A stretch of DNA of 64,000 nucleotides from Schizochytrium sp. TIO01. Taxonomy: Eukaryota > Sar > Bigyra > Thraustochytrida > Thraustochytriidae. Where the stretch lies: contig SMSO01000006.1 in assembly GCA_004764695.1 (NCBI GenBank), forward strand, positions 77,859 through 141,858, given 5' to 3'. The notes below the pieces were generated by a model that was not told where the DNA came from, searched no databases, and saw only the letters and a program-made list of their open reading frames with translations. The position numbers and the translations under genes were made by a program. This document shows, in pieces, positions 1 through 10,495 of this stretch (position 1 is the stretch's first letter; every line of letters starts with the position of its first letter).

Positions 1-281
1 TGACAGTAGGTACTTATAAGTAGAATGATAAGAGTAAGTTCTGACTAGTGGTTGTTACTAGGGTGAGTTTTGATAAGGTAATAATGCTACTAATACATAC
101 TGGTAATTATAAATACGCGCCCATCAACAGAGGCCAAGAACGAACAGAGCTTTCGACCGAACTGACCAAGCAAAGCATCAAGGTGACAGAGATAGCATCA
201 CGCCCGCTCCTCGTTTTCCTGTTCCTGCCTGCAGTATCTTTCTTTGGGTTTCGATAGCAGATACAGTATAGGCAAAGAACA
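1..281. other. Upstream spacer of the WDR47-like gene
   Basis: No gene is supported here. A short open frame at 48-257 has no recognisable content. The stretch contains the TATA-like site listed separately and pieces resembling the ends of the dispersed repeat (CTGACTAGTGG near 41-51), too short to call a copy. Confidence 0.5.
108..115 (+). promoter_or_regulatory. TATA-like element (TATAAATA)
   Basis: TATAAATA is followed directly by a GC-rich run (CGCGCCC), about 170 bases before the WDR47-like start codon. A similar TATAAA plus GCGCGG arrangement sits upstream of the C2/coiled-coil gene near 49778. In AT-rich spacers such matches can arise by chance, so this is only a candidate core promoter. 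Confidence 0.25.
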
Positions 282-3180
282 ATGGGAAGCGACATCAATG
301 AAAGGAACAATATAAAGTCCTTGGAACGGTCGTGCGTTAAGCTTGTGGCTAATTACCTCGTAAAGCACCGTCACTTTGAAGCGCTACGTGAGCTAGAGCG
401 GGATGAAAAGGGGGATCTCGTGTTTTTCTCTGAACCAGACGGAGGTGGAGAAGAAGTAAACTTCATTCGAGAACTTATTCTTGAGGGCCGTTTTGCAGAT
501 GTTGAGAAAAGTTTATCAGTTTTCGATAAAGCTTCTGATTCTCTTTTTGACGTTGCTCACGCGCTTTACTGTGTACGCAAGCAACATCTTCTCGAGCTCA
601 TATGCCGGGAAGTGCCTCCTAGCGCAAAAGTTTTGCGTAGAGCATTTTGCTCAATGCGCGAGCTCAGAGTGGGATCTATCCAGGAAATGAATCAGCTTTC
701 TATTCACATGACAAATATGTCTACTCCCAAAGCATGGAACTTAATGCAAGGTCGTTACGAATGTGTTAACGAATTGCTGCATGAATGTGGGCTTGTAAAT
801 TTTGCGAAAATGCCTGAGATGTGTTTGCTGTTGCGAGCTAATGGTCCTCAGGTCTCCCAACTCGCTCGCCTTGTTCAGCTTGATCTTCGCATGGGCGCTA
901 TTCCCGCGCAAGAAGAGGAGGGAGTTTACGAGGATTTTTTCTCAAAATCGTTTGGGTATGATGATAACGGCGATCAAACCTTTGCAAAAGACCAATTTCT
1001 ACAGCAGGATCACGAGACTGAGATATCTGCTACTTTGAGAAATGGGAATGATTTAAATAGACGACAACCAATACCTCGTTCCGCAAAATCACAAACACTG
1101 GAAGTAAACAACTACGCGAGTAATGTTTGTCTATTACCTGCTGATGTTCATACAAATGCAAAGGGTATCGCCTTCGACATTGTGTTAGATGACGTCGTTG
1201 CACAACGCCTCGCATCAGATGCTCCACTATCCATGCAACGAGCTGCTCAGGTCTCACCATTAGCCACGACATATGCTAAGCGAAACTCTTATCGCCAAGA
1301 AGAGAAACCCTCTGCCTCTCAAGACATAAAAGCTGACGCTGTTCACTCAAAAGACTTAAAAGGAGGCAAGCTGAAGCTTACCAAGGTCATCAGCAAACCT
1401 TGTCCAAAAAAAACGAGAATGGTTTTGCTGATCAATTCGTCGGAAGACAAAGAGCAGGTAATAAAGAGCATCATAATCATAACACCGATGTGGAGTCAAT
1501 TTCAGGAATTTATACTTCACCAAAAACCTCTGTCTATTCTTCGAACGAACCTCCAGAAACAGCGGAGAAAATAGAGGAACCTCTACAGAAATGCCCAGGA
1601 AAAGATGATGAAGCACTTTCGTCTCAAATTGAGCGACTCTCTGCAGAGCTGGAACATATGAGGGCCCAATTATCTAGTGATAAGAAAAGAGATCTCAGTG
1701 ACAGGGACGACAACGACGAGAATGACAGAACTAGTGTTTTGCGCAACAATGCTGAGGATACTTGTGATTTATTCGACCAGCGTAAGTTTCAGGAAGGAGA
1801 CGAATTTCTAGCGCCTGAAGCGAGTCCCCAACAACATTCTCTCGGTGCGTTGCTACCGACTGTACTGACAGGTAATGCAAGTAAGTCTATGCGTGCACCA
1901 CTGTCCGACTTAAATTCATCTTCAAAAATGCAAGATGCGGCTGAGCGATCAGGTAAGACTGGCGTACAAAGGGGCAGTATTAAAGATAAGGTGGCTGTGA
2001 CAGGCGATAAAATAGCTCTATTGCGTGATCAATGGGAAGATTTGCCTGAGGATAAGTCTCCCGATATTTTCTCTTTAGCACAAGATTATCATCCTAGTTT
2101 GTGTCTACTAGAAGAAAATGGTCAACCTATTCGTGCAATGGCTGTGGCACATGGACGCATCGCATTTGGGACAAATGGTCAGAACGTCTCTATATCGCAA
2201 CTCCCAGACGTTAAAACCCTCCGTGGACATGCAGAAAGGTCCGAAACTCTCATCGCACGACAAATAGTTCATAGTTCAGTTTGGCCCAGGGAGATGTGCA
2301 ACCTATCAACTTTCCGCATTTAGGTTATAGACGTGAAATTCCTGATCTCAGACTTCATGGGACTTTACTCAATGCTCAACGTGCGCATCATGGAAGTGTG
2401 TACTGCCTTGATTGGCATGGCGGCGTCATTGCGTCCGGATCCAATGACAAGACTGTGAAGATTTGGATGTACCAAGACAATGTAAGTAAAAACGTAGAGC
2501 TAAAGCCCTTGCATACCCTTTTAGGTCATAAGAGTACGGTTCGTGCGGTACGATTCGTGAACGATGGGAAGTCAATTGCTTCTGCCGGAGGAGGGGATAA
2601 TGCTATTCGCTTTTGGGATTCGGCAACTGGAAAATTATTGGGTCTCTTGCGTGGTCACAGCGGAGCGGTTCTTTCCTTAGATGCTTCTCTCTCTCACCAG
2701 CTGCTATCTGGCGCAGGTGATGGCACGATTCGATGCTGGGACACACGCACAGAGTCAATGTCTCTTCAGGATAATCTGTTTATGAAGTCAGCAAGTCTAT
2801 CGCTTCGCCCTGAAGCAAATCAGCACAATATTCACGCGGTTTCAAGCTGCAGAGATGCACCTTGGCTGGTGGCATCTGGGCATGAAGATGGTATCTGCAG
2901 ATTGTGGGACCTGCGTATGCAGAAACTTTTAGTGCAGTCTCAAGTTCACGATGATGAAGTTCGCTCCCTGTCCTTGAGCCGCTGTGGAAAGTGGCTTTTG
3001 ACTGGGTCTTTTGACGGAACGGTAGCTTTGATTGATACGAATACTAGCACGCCAGGGATCCTCTCTCGTTTCGAGGCTCATCGTGATAAAGTCTTGCAAG
3101 TGGGCTGGCTTCCAGATTGTCTTTCATTTGTAAGTACAAGTGCTGATTCGACAGCAAAGCTCTGGTCTTGCCATGCATAG
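282..3180 (+). CDS. WDR47-like protein: LisH/CTLH N-terminus and C-terminal WD40 propeller
   Basis: The protein begins with a LisH-like helical region (about residues 10-45) followed by a CTLH-like region, then a long polar linker with coiled-coil character (about 1600-1700), and ends in a WD40 propeller from about 2080 to 3180. The order LisH-CTLH-linker-WD40 and the C-terminal text (GSNDKTVKIW, then a final repeat ending TSADSTAKLW) match the WDR47/nemitin family, which binds microtubules and acts in neurons and cilia of animals. The reading frame changes twice. The first change is between 1337 and 1574, most simply at an A8 run at 1406-1413, and no good intron fits. The second lies between about 2210 and 2323, where a short GT-AG intron is likely because it would restore the usual spacing between the PDV motif and the next WD repeat. 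The convergent gene ends 508 bases downstream. Family assignment is fairly secure; exon limits are not. Confidence 0.8.
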
Positions 3181-3687
3181 CTGTAGATAAATTAGAAGAG
3201 ATTGATTATGTAGGGCTGAAGGCTTCCTTCCCTGACTTTTCATTGATCGCAAAGATTCTTACTTTGAGAAAATTAGCCGATTTTAATCTAAAAATGGTAT
3301 ATGTGTTTATCAAACTTTTCAGGCGAAGCAAATGAATTGTCTTCCTTAGTTCAAAACATTCTTTGTCACTACATTTGATCCGGGTTCATATGTTGCTTCA
3401 ATTTCGTATCCAGGCCAACTCACAGGTCAGTGTCGGGCCGACCTCACTTTGGCAATTTATAAATAATAATATAAAAAGATGCAGGTGCGGAATAGTAATT
3501 TGTATTTAAAAAATAAAAGTAAAAGTAAAAGTAAAGCAAGGTTGTGAATTGGTTTCATAGCTTGTTAATAAAAATAGGAAAACAAAAACAAAACCTTTTA
3601 ATTTTTATTTTAATTAAAATAAATCTTTATTTTTTTGAGGAAAAAAGAAAAAGAAAACATTTCTCAAACCAAACAGCTCCAATGCGG
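3181..3687. other. Convergent intergenic spacer, AT-rich
   Basis: This lies between two converging genes and should hold both 3' untranslated regions. It is strongly AT-rich towards 3450-3660, with runs such as AAATAAAAGTAAAAGTAAAAG. I see no gene, and a 71-codon frame at 3544-3759 is low-complexity. Confidence 0.6.
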
Positions 3688-6609
3688 TTATTCGTACTGG
3701 ACTGTGACCAGCATGAACTCACTCATTTTGAAGTTTATCTGAAAGTAACCCCCACTTAAAGTAGATACAGACACCTCTCCAGAGGTTGCTGAGGAGGTTG
3801 GTGACGTTACAACTGCTCGAGTAATTGATTTTCCAGCAGAGTGCATGGAAAGAAGCTGCAACTTGACTGTCTGCACATTTGATTTTGCAGGCTGCTTGAG
3901 GCCCGCATAATTCACAACATAAAGGTGTTGAACGTTGTCATATACATCAGAGGCTTCAACAAGGATGTAGCTACCCGAGGCAACGATTATGTTTTGGTTG
4001 ATGTGGCTGAACAAGAACGACTCAAGCGTCTCGAGGAATTTTGTTTGCTTTTTGGTAGACTGAAACACATCTTCTGGGCTCCATGATGACTTGTAGTAGC
4101 CATACCCATCGCCCACTGAGGCAGGGGTAGACCCGAAATTGTTGAGTGTAGCCTTCAGTGGGTTATTGGCTGTGCTCACAGACTCACCGTATCCAGAGAT
4201 CGAAGCTGGGGTCACGCTGCCCGAGGCCAATAGAATACCTCCTGACTCTACCCAAGTATTGATGACAGAAGCTGCATCTTCGCTAAGAGCAGGGACAGTG
4301 GGAAGCCACAAAACAGATATACCTTCGAGGTCAGCGGAGGTAAGGCTTGCTTCAGGCACAATTTTGAAAGGAACATGTAACAGCTGTAGCGCATAACTTG
4401 CACCACGGTAGCCAGCAAGATGTGGGCATTTGGAAAGAGCATCCCATTTGGAATCAGCCCACCATTCAATCTTTTTATTTGGTCGTTTGTAGTCCCAAAA
4501 CATCCCGTAGCCGCACTCCTTGTACAAGTCGTAAAGGTCTCGGGAGCTGGAGCTGTGAAGAACCGCCACTTCGGCACGTCGAGGAACATTAAAGATCTCG
4601 CACGCAACGTCTTCAAGCCATGTGAACCATTTTGTACGAAAGCTCGAGCCAACAGAATCACTAATGTATGGAGCTTTGTGCTCGAGTGGGTTTGTCCCAA
4701 CCGCAAGAGCTCCAGCCATGACAATTCCAGCATCGGCAGTCGAGTATCCTATCGAAAAAGCCCAGGTGGGACGATCTCTATCGCAGCCACGAGCAAACTT
4801 ACGCATTGTAATTTGGTTCCCAAAGTCATGGCGAGATCCAAATTTCATTGCTGTATCTTCGCTGACAGAGTCGATTTCCCAAATATGGCCCATATTCGTG
4901 GTATTGAATGTCTCCATTAAGGCTCCATCAAGCCCAGCTTTGGTAGCGTCATAATCATTTGGATACTGTTCCACTTGAATTAAAAAATTGCTGTCCAAAG
5001 CAGCTCTTACCTTTGCGAGAAAATTGCCTAAAGCAAAATGCCTCCAGACTAACCAGTACTTGAATTCATCCTGGGTCGAAGGCTCATCTTTTGGACTGGG
5101 CATATCTGGGAGGCTGCAGCCACTGGTTCCACAAAGGCCCCGGGCCTTACTCCAAGCCTTAAAGGATGTGGCATCATCGTCACTACCCAAAATCCATGGG
5201 CTATTTTCATATGACTGCAGAACAGGGACGTCAAGCACAACGCCTGCGGCGCCAGTGGCCGCGAGCTGGCTCAAACGCCCAACCATATACTCAAAATATC
5301 CCTGACTTGTTGGAGACATCCAAGCATCTTCAACATCTGCCTCCAACCAAAATGCTTGCGACCCATACACGAGGTTTTCCGAGCCATCAAGACGAATTTG
5401 CAGCCAGTCCGGATGCTCTTTTCCGAATGTGTCATCCAGGTTTTCACCATTTTCAGTGATCACTTCAAGGGAGGGATAGTATATCATAACTTTAACACCA
5501 AGTTCCTCTGCGTCTGCAGAGAAATTTCCTATCCATTGCAGTTCCTCTTCAAATTGGGCATCCGGGCGATAATAACTTGACATCGGTGAGTCATACAGAA
5601 TTGTTGAGCATCCTTGATCAATCTTTGCTTGAATAAGGGATTTGCGCTCCTTCTGAGTGAGTGAGGTTTCTACGTAGATACCACACATGGATGTGGCATA
5701 TGACCACTCCGCGAAGTCTGTACGAAGTGGTAATGGGCAGGTGTATTCAATAATTCCTGCGCCAGCTTGCCCAACAGTGCCTTCACCTGCACTACTGTCA
5801 TTTCCATCACCGGTGTAATCATCACCATTATCCGTGTTATCACCAGAGTCATCATCAGAGTCATCATCAGAAACTTGAAGAGTCACACAGACCTGAATAT
5901 AGTCTATTTGAAAAGCGTCCTTCTTGTTATTCGAAGAGAGTTTGAGCGTGAGCGTGCTACTGGAAGGGAGTTCAATGTCGCTGATAGTTGACTCTTCTGC
6001 AAGCCAAACCCATTCGCGAGCTTCTGCATTGGTAGCGATCTGTTGATATGATCCACTACCATCGAGAACGCTCAGCAACCAATGTTGCTTCGCCCAGTTC
6101 TCACCACGATAGTTCCATTGCATGGTAAAGTTTAGAGTTGTTGACAGGTCAATATTCTCATCAAATGTAAAATAAATTCCGTAAGTTGCGCCACTGCGCT
6201 TGGGATTGAACTCTACATAGTCAGAAGAAAAGCTGCCTGACTCATCGTTCGCCAAAGGGTCACTGATATCCCCCTCAAGGTTGGCTGCGGTTTGGCCACT
6301 TCCGATCGAACCTTTTTTTTTATTGAGGGTCGCCACAGAGCTTGGTGCAGCACAGACTGTACTGGTCGTCGTTGTCAATGCACGGCCATCGACATGGCCT
6401 GTTAAAAGTCGTGATCCTTTCACCCCTTGATGAAACTCAACAAGAATAAGAATTGAGAGTACCACAAAGGCAAGCACAGATCGTGGGATCCCTAATCTGT
6501 TCTGCATGGTGCCCAGCTTTCTGGTACGTGCAAGATCTAAAGGCTGATCACAATCAGCCCAAAGGTGATTGGGCAAATCAATGAATGGTTTTTGCTGGTC
6601 AATTTTCAA
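3688..6609 (-). CDS. Membrane-anchored or secreted glycoside-hydrolase-like protein
   Basis: This 973-residue frame starts at 6609, but Met35 (6507) is an equally good start because it comes just before a hydrophobic segment (about residues 46-64, VLAFVVLSILILVEF), which looks like a signal anchor or signal peptide. Then come a beta-rich carbohydrate-binding-like region (about 130-245), an Asp/Gly-rich linker (about 246-285), a TIM-barrel-like region (about 290-700; strands include VKVMIYYPSLEV and GAAGVVLDVPV) and a segment with VLWLPTVPALSEDAASVI followed by WVESGGILLASGS (about 790-830). The last resembles the glutamine-amidotransferase-like trimerisation domain that follows the barrel in GH42-type beta-galactosidases. 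A beta-sandwich probably ends the protein. I cannot name the catalytic residues or the substrate. It is intron-free and convergent with the WDR47-like gene. Confidence 0.72.
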   Translation of the reverse strand: MKIDQQKPFIDLPNHLWADCDQPLDLARTRKLGTMQNRLGIPRSVLAFVVLSILILVEFHQGVKGSRLLTGHVDGRALTTTTSTVCAAPSSVATLNKKKGSIGSGQTAANLEGDISDPLANDESGSFSSDYVEFNPKRSGATYGIYFTFDENIDLSTTLNFTMQWNYRGENWAKQHWLLSVLDGSGSYQQIATNAEAREWVWLAEESTISDIELPSSSTLTLKLSSNNKKDAFQIDYIQVCVTLQVSDDDSDDDSGDNTDNGDDYTGDGNDSSAGEGTVGQAGAGIIEYTCPLPLRTDFAEWSYATSMCGIYVETSLTQKERKSLIQAKIDQGCSTILYDSPMSSYYRPDAQFEEELQWIGNFSADAEELGVKVMIYYPSLEVITENGENLDDTFGKEHPDWLQIRLDGSENLVYGSQAFWLEADVEDAWMSPTSQGYFEYMVGRLSQLAATGAAGVVLDVPVLQSYENSPWILGSDDDATSFKAWSKARGLCGTSGCSLPDMPSPKDEPSTQDEFKYWLVWRHFALGNFLAKVRAALDSNFLIQVEQYPNDYDATKAGLDGALMETFNTTNMGHIWEIDSVSEDTAMKFGSRHDFGNQITMRKFARGCDRDRPTWAFSIGYSTADAGIVMAGALAVGTNPLEHKAPYISDSVGSSFRTKWFTWLEDVACEIFNVPRRAEVAVLHSSSSRDLYDLYKECGYGMFWDYKRPNKKIEWWADSKWDALSKCPHLAGYRGASYALQLLHVPFKIVPEASLTSADLEGISVLWLPTVPALSEDAASVINTWVESGGILLASGSVTPASISGYGESVSTANNPLKATLNNFGSTPASVGDGYGYYKSSWSPEDVFQSTKKQTKFLETLESFLFSHINQNIIVASGSYILVEASDVYDNVQHLYVVNYAGLKQPAKSNVQTVKLQLLSMHSAGKSITRAVVTSPTSSATSGEVSVSTLSGGYFQINFKMSEFMLVTVQYE

Positions 6610-7486
6610 AAGGTTTGCTCACGAGCATTCACGTGCTTGTTAGTATTTATGGTGCGTTATTTCATCAGTATTGGTGAAATTTGCATCATTGGTCTTTAGC
6701 CAGACAGACCTATGCACTTTAAGCACGGGATCACGACTTTTGACGAAATAATAGAAGTGTTCCAGCAGGTAAAACACTTTTTAATTATGATCATGATAAT
6801 GATTAATATTATGATTATGATTATTACTAGGATTTTTTCTTTCTTTCTAAAATTAATAAAAAAGTTAATTAAAAAACAAAGTTGAACTGAAAAATCGTAT
6901 CAAATAAATGTGGAATGAAGGTAACTACTACTAGTATTGGGAGCATCAGACAGTAGTAGTATCAAGCTTCGAACTTTATTCTCATTCAGAGTAAATGTTC
7001 TCAACTACTAGTATCAATAGAGCTGTGAATGACTTCTGCCAGTGTCTGATTTACTTATCTCTTAGTTGATAAGCTAAACTTTGATCATGATCTTTGTTAT
7101 TTCTTGGCCCTCTGATCAAAACTAAAGTGAAAAGAAAAAGACCCCGCTCCGAGGGCGAAATCGCAGGGCAAAGACACGAAGAATTTCGTCAGTGTGCACC
7201 CAGGACTTCTTAGTCCAAAAAGTGGTATTTCAGATGTTATAATGACCATCAATTCATAAGTTATCATGATAGGTGACACCTTGAGCTTTGACTGAAGGAT
7301 GTCATAGCATACCCTAAACAACCATGAACAAGATGGGCCCTGAAACACTTTTTTTCTTCGTTCTAAAAAATTAAATAAAAATTAAATAAAAATTAAATGA
7401 ATTTAGAGGCTGAGCTAAATAATACTACTACTAGATCAAAACTTGCTCAGCCTACATTTTTTTTTGAGATTGTCAGTGAAGGGTAG
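6610..7486. other. AT-rich spacer
   Basis: I see no gene here. The stretch is low-complexity and AT-rich (for example 6781-6880), with scattered CTACTA/TAGTAG words. The reverse-strand frame at 7097-7348 has no recognisable features. Confidence 0.5.
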
Positions 7487-7718
7487 AAGTAAATAATCTC
7501 TTACAATACAAGCAACTAGACCAATTTCATGATTGCGGCAACTCAGGTTCTGTCATCATTGCAGGATGCCTTGTAAGTCCGAGCGGCCAGAGTCTTGATG
7601 CTGAACGAACTAGTTTAATCCTTTCATTGTTGAATGCTGCGACACAATTTGTTGGTCTGAAGTGTAATACATCCGTCGTGAGTAGCCCTGACGGAGAAGA
7701 CCTGACGGAGGAGACGAA

Positions 7719-7720
<2 letters not shown>
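7487..7720 (+). pseudogene. Coding-like fragment ending at a poly-T tract, unidentified
   Basis: On the + strand an open stretch of about 75 codons reads with protein-like composition, including FHDCGNSGSVIIAGCLVSPS and later LDAERTSLILSLLNAATQF. It runs into the T29 tract at 7721. There is no in-frame Met before a stop on the 5' side, so this is either an exon or a relic. The opposite strand is also open over most of the stretch, so strand is uncertain. I recognise no family. Confidence 0.25.

Positions 7721-7749
<29 letters not shown>
7721..7749. repeat. Poly-T tract (29 T)
   Basis: This is an uninterrupted run of T followed by AT-rich sequence. It directly follows the repeated word CTGACGGAG (two copies in 7687-7712) and ends the coding-like fragment before it. 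On the opposite strand it reads as a poly-A tail, so a retroposed end is one possibility. Confidence 0.9.
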
Positions 7750-7755
<6 letters not shown>

Positions 7756-7910
7756 AATTAAATTAAAAGTTTTAATTTTTAGGCCTACTAAACTATTACT
7801 AGACACCTACCTACCTACCTATCTCATATTGCGTATATAAATGAATTACCATGGTACAATGACTACGGGGTAGCTCGGTAAAAGAACCGCTCCATCTATT
7901 GGATAATGTG

Positions 7911-7972
7911 CTTTAACTTGAGTTTTAACTCATTCATGCAAAAGAGATGGTTGGAATAGCATTAGTGAGTGT
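7911..7972 (+). repeat. Dispersed spacer repeat, diverged copy
   Basis: It has AACTTGAGTTTTAACTCA at the 5' side and ATTAGTGAGTGTG at the 3' side, with about 30 unmatched bases between. It lacks the upstream TGATTGTTTTGG block. Confidence 0.45.
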
Positions 7973-8268
7973 GCCAAAGAACCGAATCAAACTTTCTAGT
8001 CGTTGTTTTTTCAAGCGTAGGTGTGCGAAAGCATGGTACGTCGAGGATACACTTTCTGTTGGAGAGTCGATGCCAGCATGAGGGCCACTCCTGGCGTTTT
8101 GGCTAGCTAGAGACCATGTGTATTATATGTAAGATATTTAACTTTGAAACTCTCAAGCCAAGGACACCTTTCGAAACACAAAGAACCGTCTGAATGGAAG
8201 ACATTTCTCTTCAAAGTAGAAAGGCATTAGTACTAGCACTAATAGTATATTTATTCCTTCTATCGCAT

Positions 8269-8342
8269 GAGTGATTGTTTTGACTTGAGTTTGTTGCCCA
8301 AGTTAAAAGATGTTAAGTCAGTACCTCTGATTAGTGAGAGTG
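8269..8342 (+). repeat. Dispersed spacer repeat, near-complete copy
   Basis: This is one of the best copies. It shows GTGATTGTTTTGACTTGAGT, then TTGCCCAAGTTAAAAGATG, then ACCTCTGATTAGTGAGAGTG. It served as a reference for finding the other copies. Confidence 0.7.
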
Positions 8343-8385
8343 CTTCTTTCTTTCTCCTCTCTTTCTTTTTTTTTTCTCCTTTTTT

Positions 8386-8990
8386 TTGAATCGTCAGCCC
8401 AAGAGATTCCTAGACAATCTTTGGAGTTACAATATTTGGATGGCCTTCTCGTCACGTAACTATGTAATTTGGGATGCCATTCCAACCACTCTTGCTAAAG
8501 TAATGGCAGATAGAATCGTTTCCAATAACACTGTAACCTCCTCAAGTTCCAGCTACAGCCACAGACAGGTAGGTCACCTGCCTGGTACCTTCCTAGGTTT
8601 GTACTTTGAACGAGTTATTTTTTTCTCGAACTTAAGTTGGGTGTCATCAGTAGAGTTTTAAAGTCAAAAGGAGGGAGACACTTCAGTGTTAGTTCCTGGC
8701 AAAGAGGCAAGTACAGTGCTTGGAACTTGCGTGATTAGCGCACTCTCGCTACTCAGAGGTACTCCTACGAATCTTTTTACTTTGGTAAAACTCAACTTGA
8801 AGTCGGCTGGACTGCCATGATGACAAAAGTCTCTTCCAACTAAGCAAAAAACTCGTGGTAGAACCACTAGGAGTTAGTATAGAGGGTATTCGGAACGTTC
8901 TAGAACGATGTTCTGTTCTAAACCAACCAAGAGTCCATCAAACATGTAATTTCTGCAAGCATTTCAACTGACTTTGGTCTTAATCCCTAG
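8386..8990 (+). pseudogene. Eroded coding relic, unidentified
   Basis: Three stretches read on the + strand as protein-like text separated by stops and one frame change. They are 8386-8661; 8674-8817 (same frame after one stop; contains ASTVLGTCVISALSLLRGTP); and 8816-8978 (shifted one base; contains KSLFQLSKKLVVEPLGVSIE and ends NFCKHFN plus a stop). The GC content is higher than in the flanks. No family is recognised. A spliced gene cannot be excluded, but the in-frame stop and frame change favour a relic. The reverse-strand frame at 8664-8867 is probably a shadow of it. Confidence 0.3.
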
Positions 8991-10259
8991 CTAGTTTACG
9001 TAAACGTGCGATGTTCTAGTAAAATCGTTGAGCTCTATCTCACTTTTCTGCACACAACTGAGGATTTGGTACGTAAAGTTCACAAGCAAAATAGTAGCAC
9101 TTCTCAAATTGTGGTTTTTCAAGACTGTGCGGTTGATATTCAATAGACAAATCCATGAGATAAGCGTACAGGCCTCTTCACATATCAATGATAACTACAT
9201 AATAACTAAACTTGATTCTCTAGTAGATTAAGATGTAAACATTGGACTTTATAATCATATAGTGTTTTTACCACAACTTGTGGTTGAAGGTTTCAAAACA
9301 TGACTGAACAGCTGATGTAGCATTTTAAATTTGAAGAAAGTTGAAATAGCACAGAGAGGAATTCACTTTTTTTTTTCTCCTCCATATTTTCAACTCATCT
9401 ACATTGATAAGTTATGAACAGATATTGCATCTTAAAGTTTACACAAACTCACCTCATTCTTCATTTGTGAGTGACTGGCTAAATACCCTTTCGTCTAAAA
9501 CTACAATCGCATAAAGTGTACTATTTGATCAATCATTCCTTTGACTACTATGTTTTATAGCATAACTTACTTATCCATTCTTAATTAGTATTTGCAAGTT
9601 GTAAATAGATACTAACAGCACAGAAAGAAGGATGTTTCTCACTTATTTTCCTGTTCCATATTTCCTGCTCACTTATATAGATTCTGGACAAACTTTACAT
9701 TTATACATTTATAGTAAAAAGTTTACATTTTTAGTTTTTTAATTAAAAGGATAGGATGTAGTAAATATAAGCTAACTTGTAGAGAACTAGGCGAGTTTAG
9801 GTGCGTTCTAAAATGCAAATTATAGTGTTTGTACATAGTAAAAACAGCACAGAATGAGAGATGTTTCTCACTTTTCTTCTGTTTCATGTTTTCATTCAAT
9901 CATATCTAGATTATCTAAATAAGCCTTGCATTTCAAACCTCATCTATTGACCTAGCTCTTCGCATTTATATTGCAGAATTATTTCAACTTCACCCAGTCG
10001 TAAAATTGTCGAGCTCTTTGCCCAAATTCACATTACATGGCATTACCCTTTCTTGTCACGCATTCACAGATATAGCACCTGCATAATTTGAGAAAATCTA
10101 CGGGCCTCATTTGAGAGGAACGCAAGGCTTGGGACTTTCTGATTCACTTTTACAGGGACAAACCGAAGAGAAACTCTACTAATTCATTATATATTTAATT
10201 TGCAACTAAACTTTCCACATAGAGCCACACAGTGAATTCCACAGCATTGCGACACCCTT
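8991..10259. repeat. Degenerate tandem repeat region (unit about 230-270 bp)
   Basis: A block containing AGCACAGA, a purine-rich stretch, then CTCAC(T)TTTTCT...CCATATTTTC recurs at about 9345, 9615 and 9845 (spacings near 270 and 230). Flanking words such as AAAATCGTTGAGCTCT (about 9021) and AAAATTGTCGAGCTCT (about 10002) suggest that the repeated area extends to both sides. Units are clearly diverged. I see no gene inside. Confidence 0.5.
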
Positions 10260-10490
10260 AAGTATGGCAGGGATATCTTCCCTTCAGTGCATTACCCCTC
10301 TTAGGCGCAGCGACGATGAGACGTCATCCAAAAGCAAATTAGCAATATTCAGGAGCTCCTCTATCAAATCGTGATCTTGAATCAAGCCAAAAAGGGGTCT
10401 ATGGCCCCACGACTTTGCCGAAATGTTACTTCTCCTCCACTTAGGGAGGTAAGTAGTGTCGCGAAAGTCAGGAAGGCTCGTTCCGCAAAA
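10260..10490 (-). pseudogene. Ankyrin-like coding relic
   Basis: On the - strand an open stretch reads GHRPLFGLIQDHDLIEELLN, then LLLDDVSSSLRLRGVMH and a stop. The layout is like an ankyrin helix pair. A second frame just upstream reads AERAFLTFATLLTSLSGGE, so a frame change separates two protein-like pieces. No start codon or intact gene can be built. Confidence 0.3.
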
Positions 10491-10495
10491 CTAAG

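Larger units (their letters stand above)
7750..8385. other. Spacer holding two dispersed-repeat copies
   Basis: No gene is supported. CTAC-rich words (7805-7825) and two dispersed-repeat copies (listed separately) account for what can be seen. Confidence 0.5.

Noticed and set aside
1406-1413. Programmed -1 frameshift at the A8 run of the WDR47-like gene
   Set aside because: A homopolymer sequencing or assembly error explains it more simply, and no stem-loop or conserved slip heptamer was evident. Kept only as a frame break.
1458-1505. GTAATAAAG...TTTCAG intron in the WDR47-like gene
   Set aside because: Good splice sites, but at 48 bases its removal keeps the frame, so it does not explain the frame change there and cannot be confirmed.
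7721-7749. Retrotransposon with a poly-A tail (read on the - strand)
   Set aside because: There is no reverse transcriptase-like text or target-site duplication next to it; only the homopolymer is certain.
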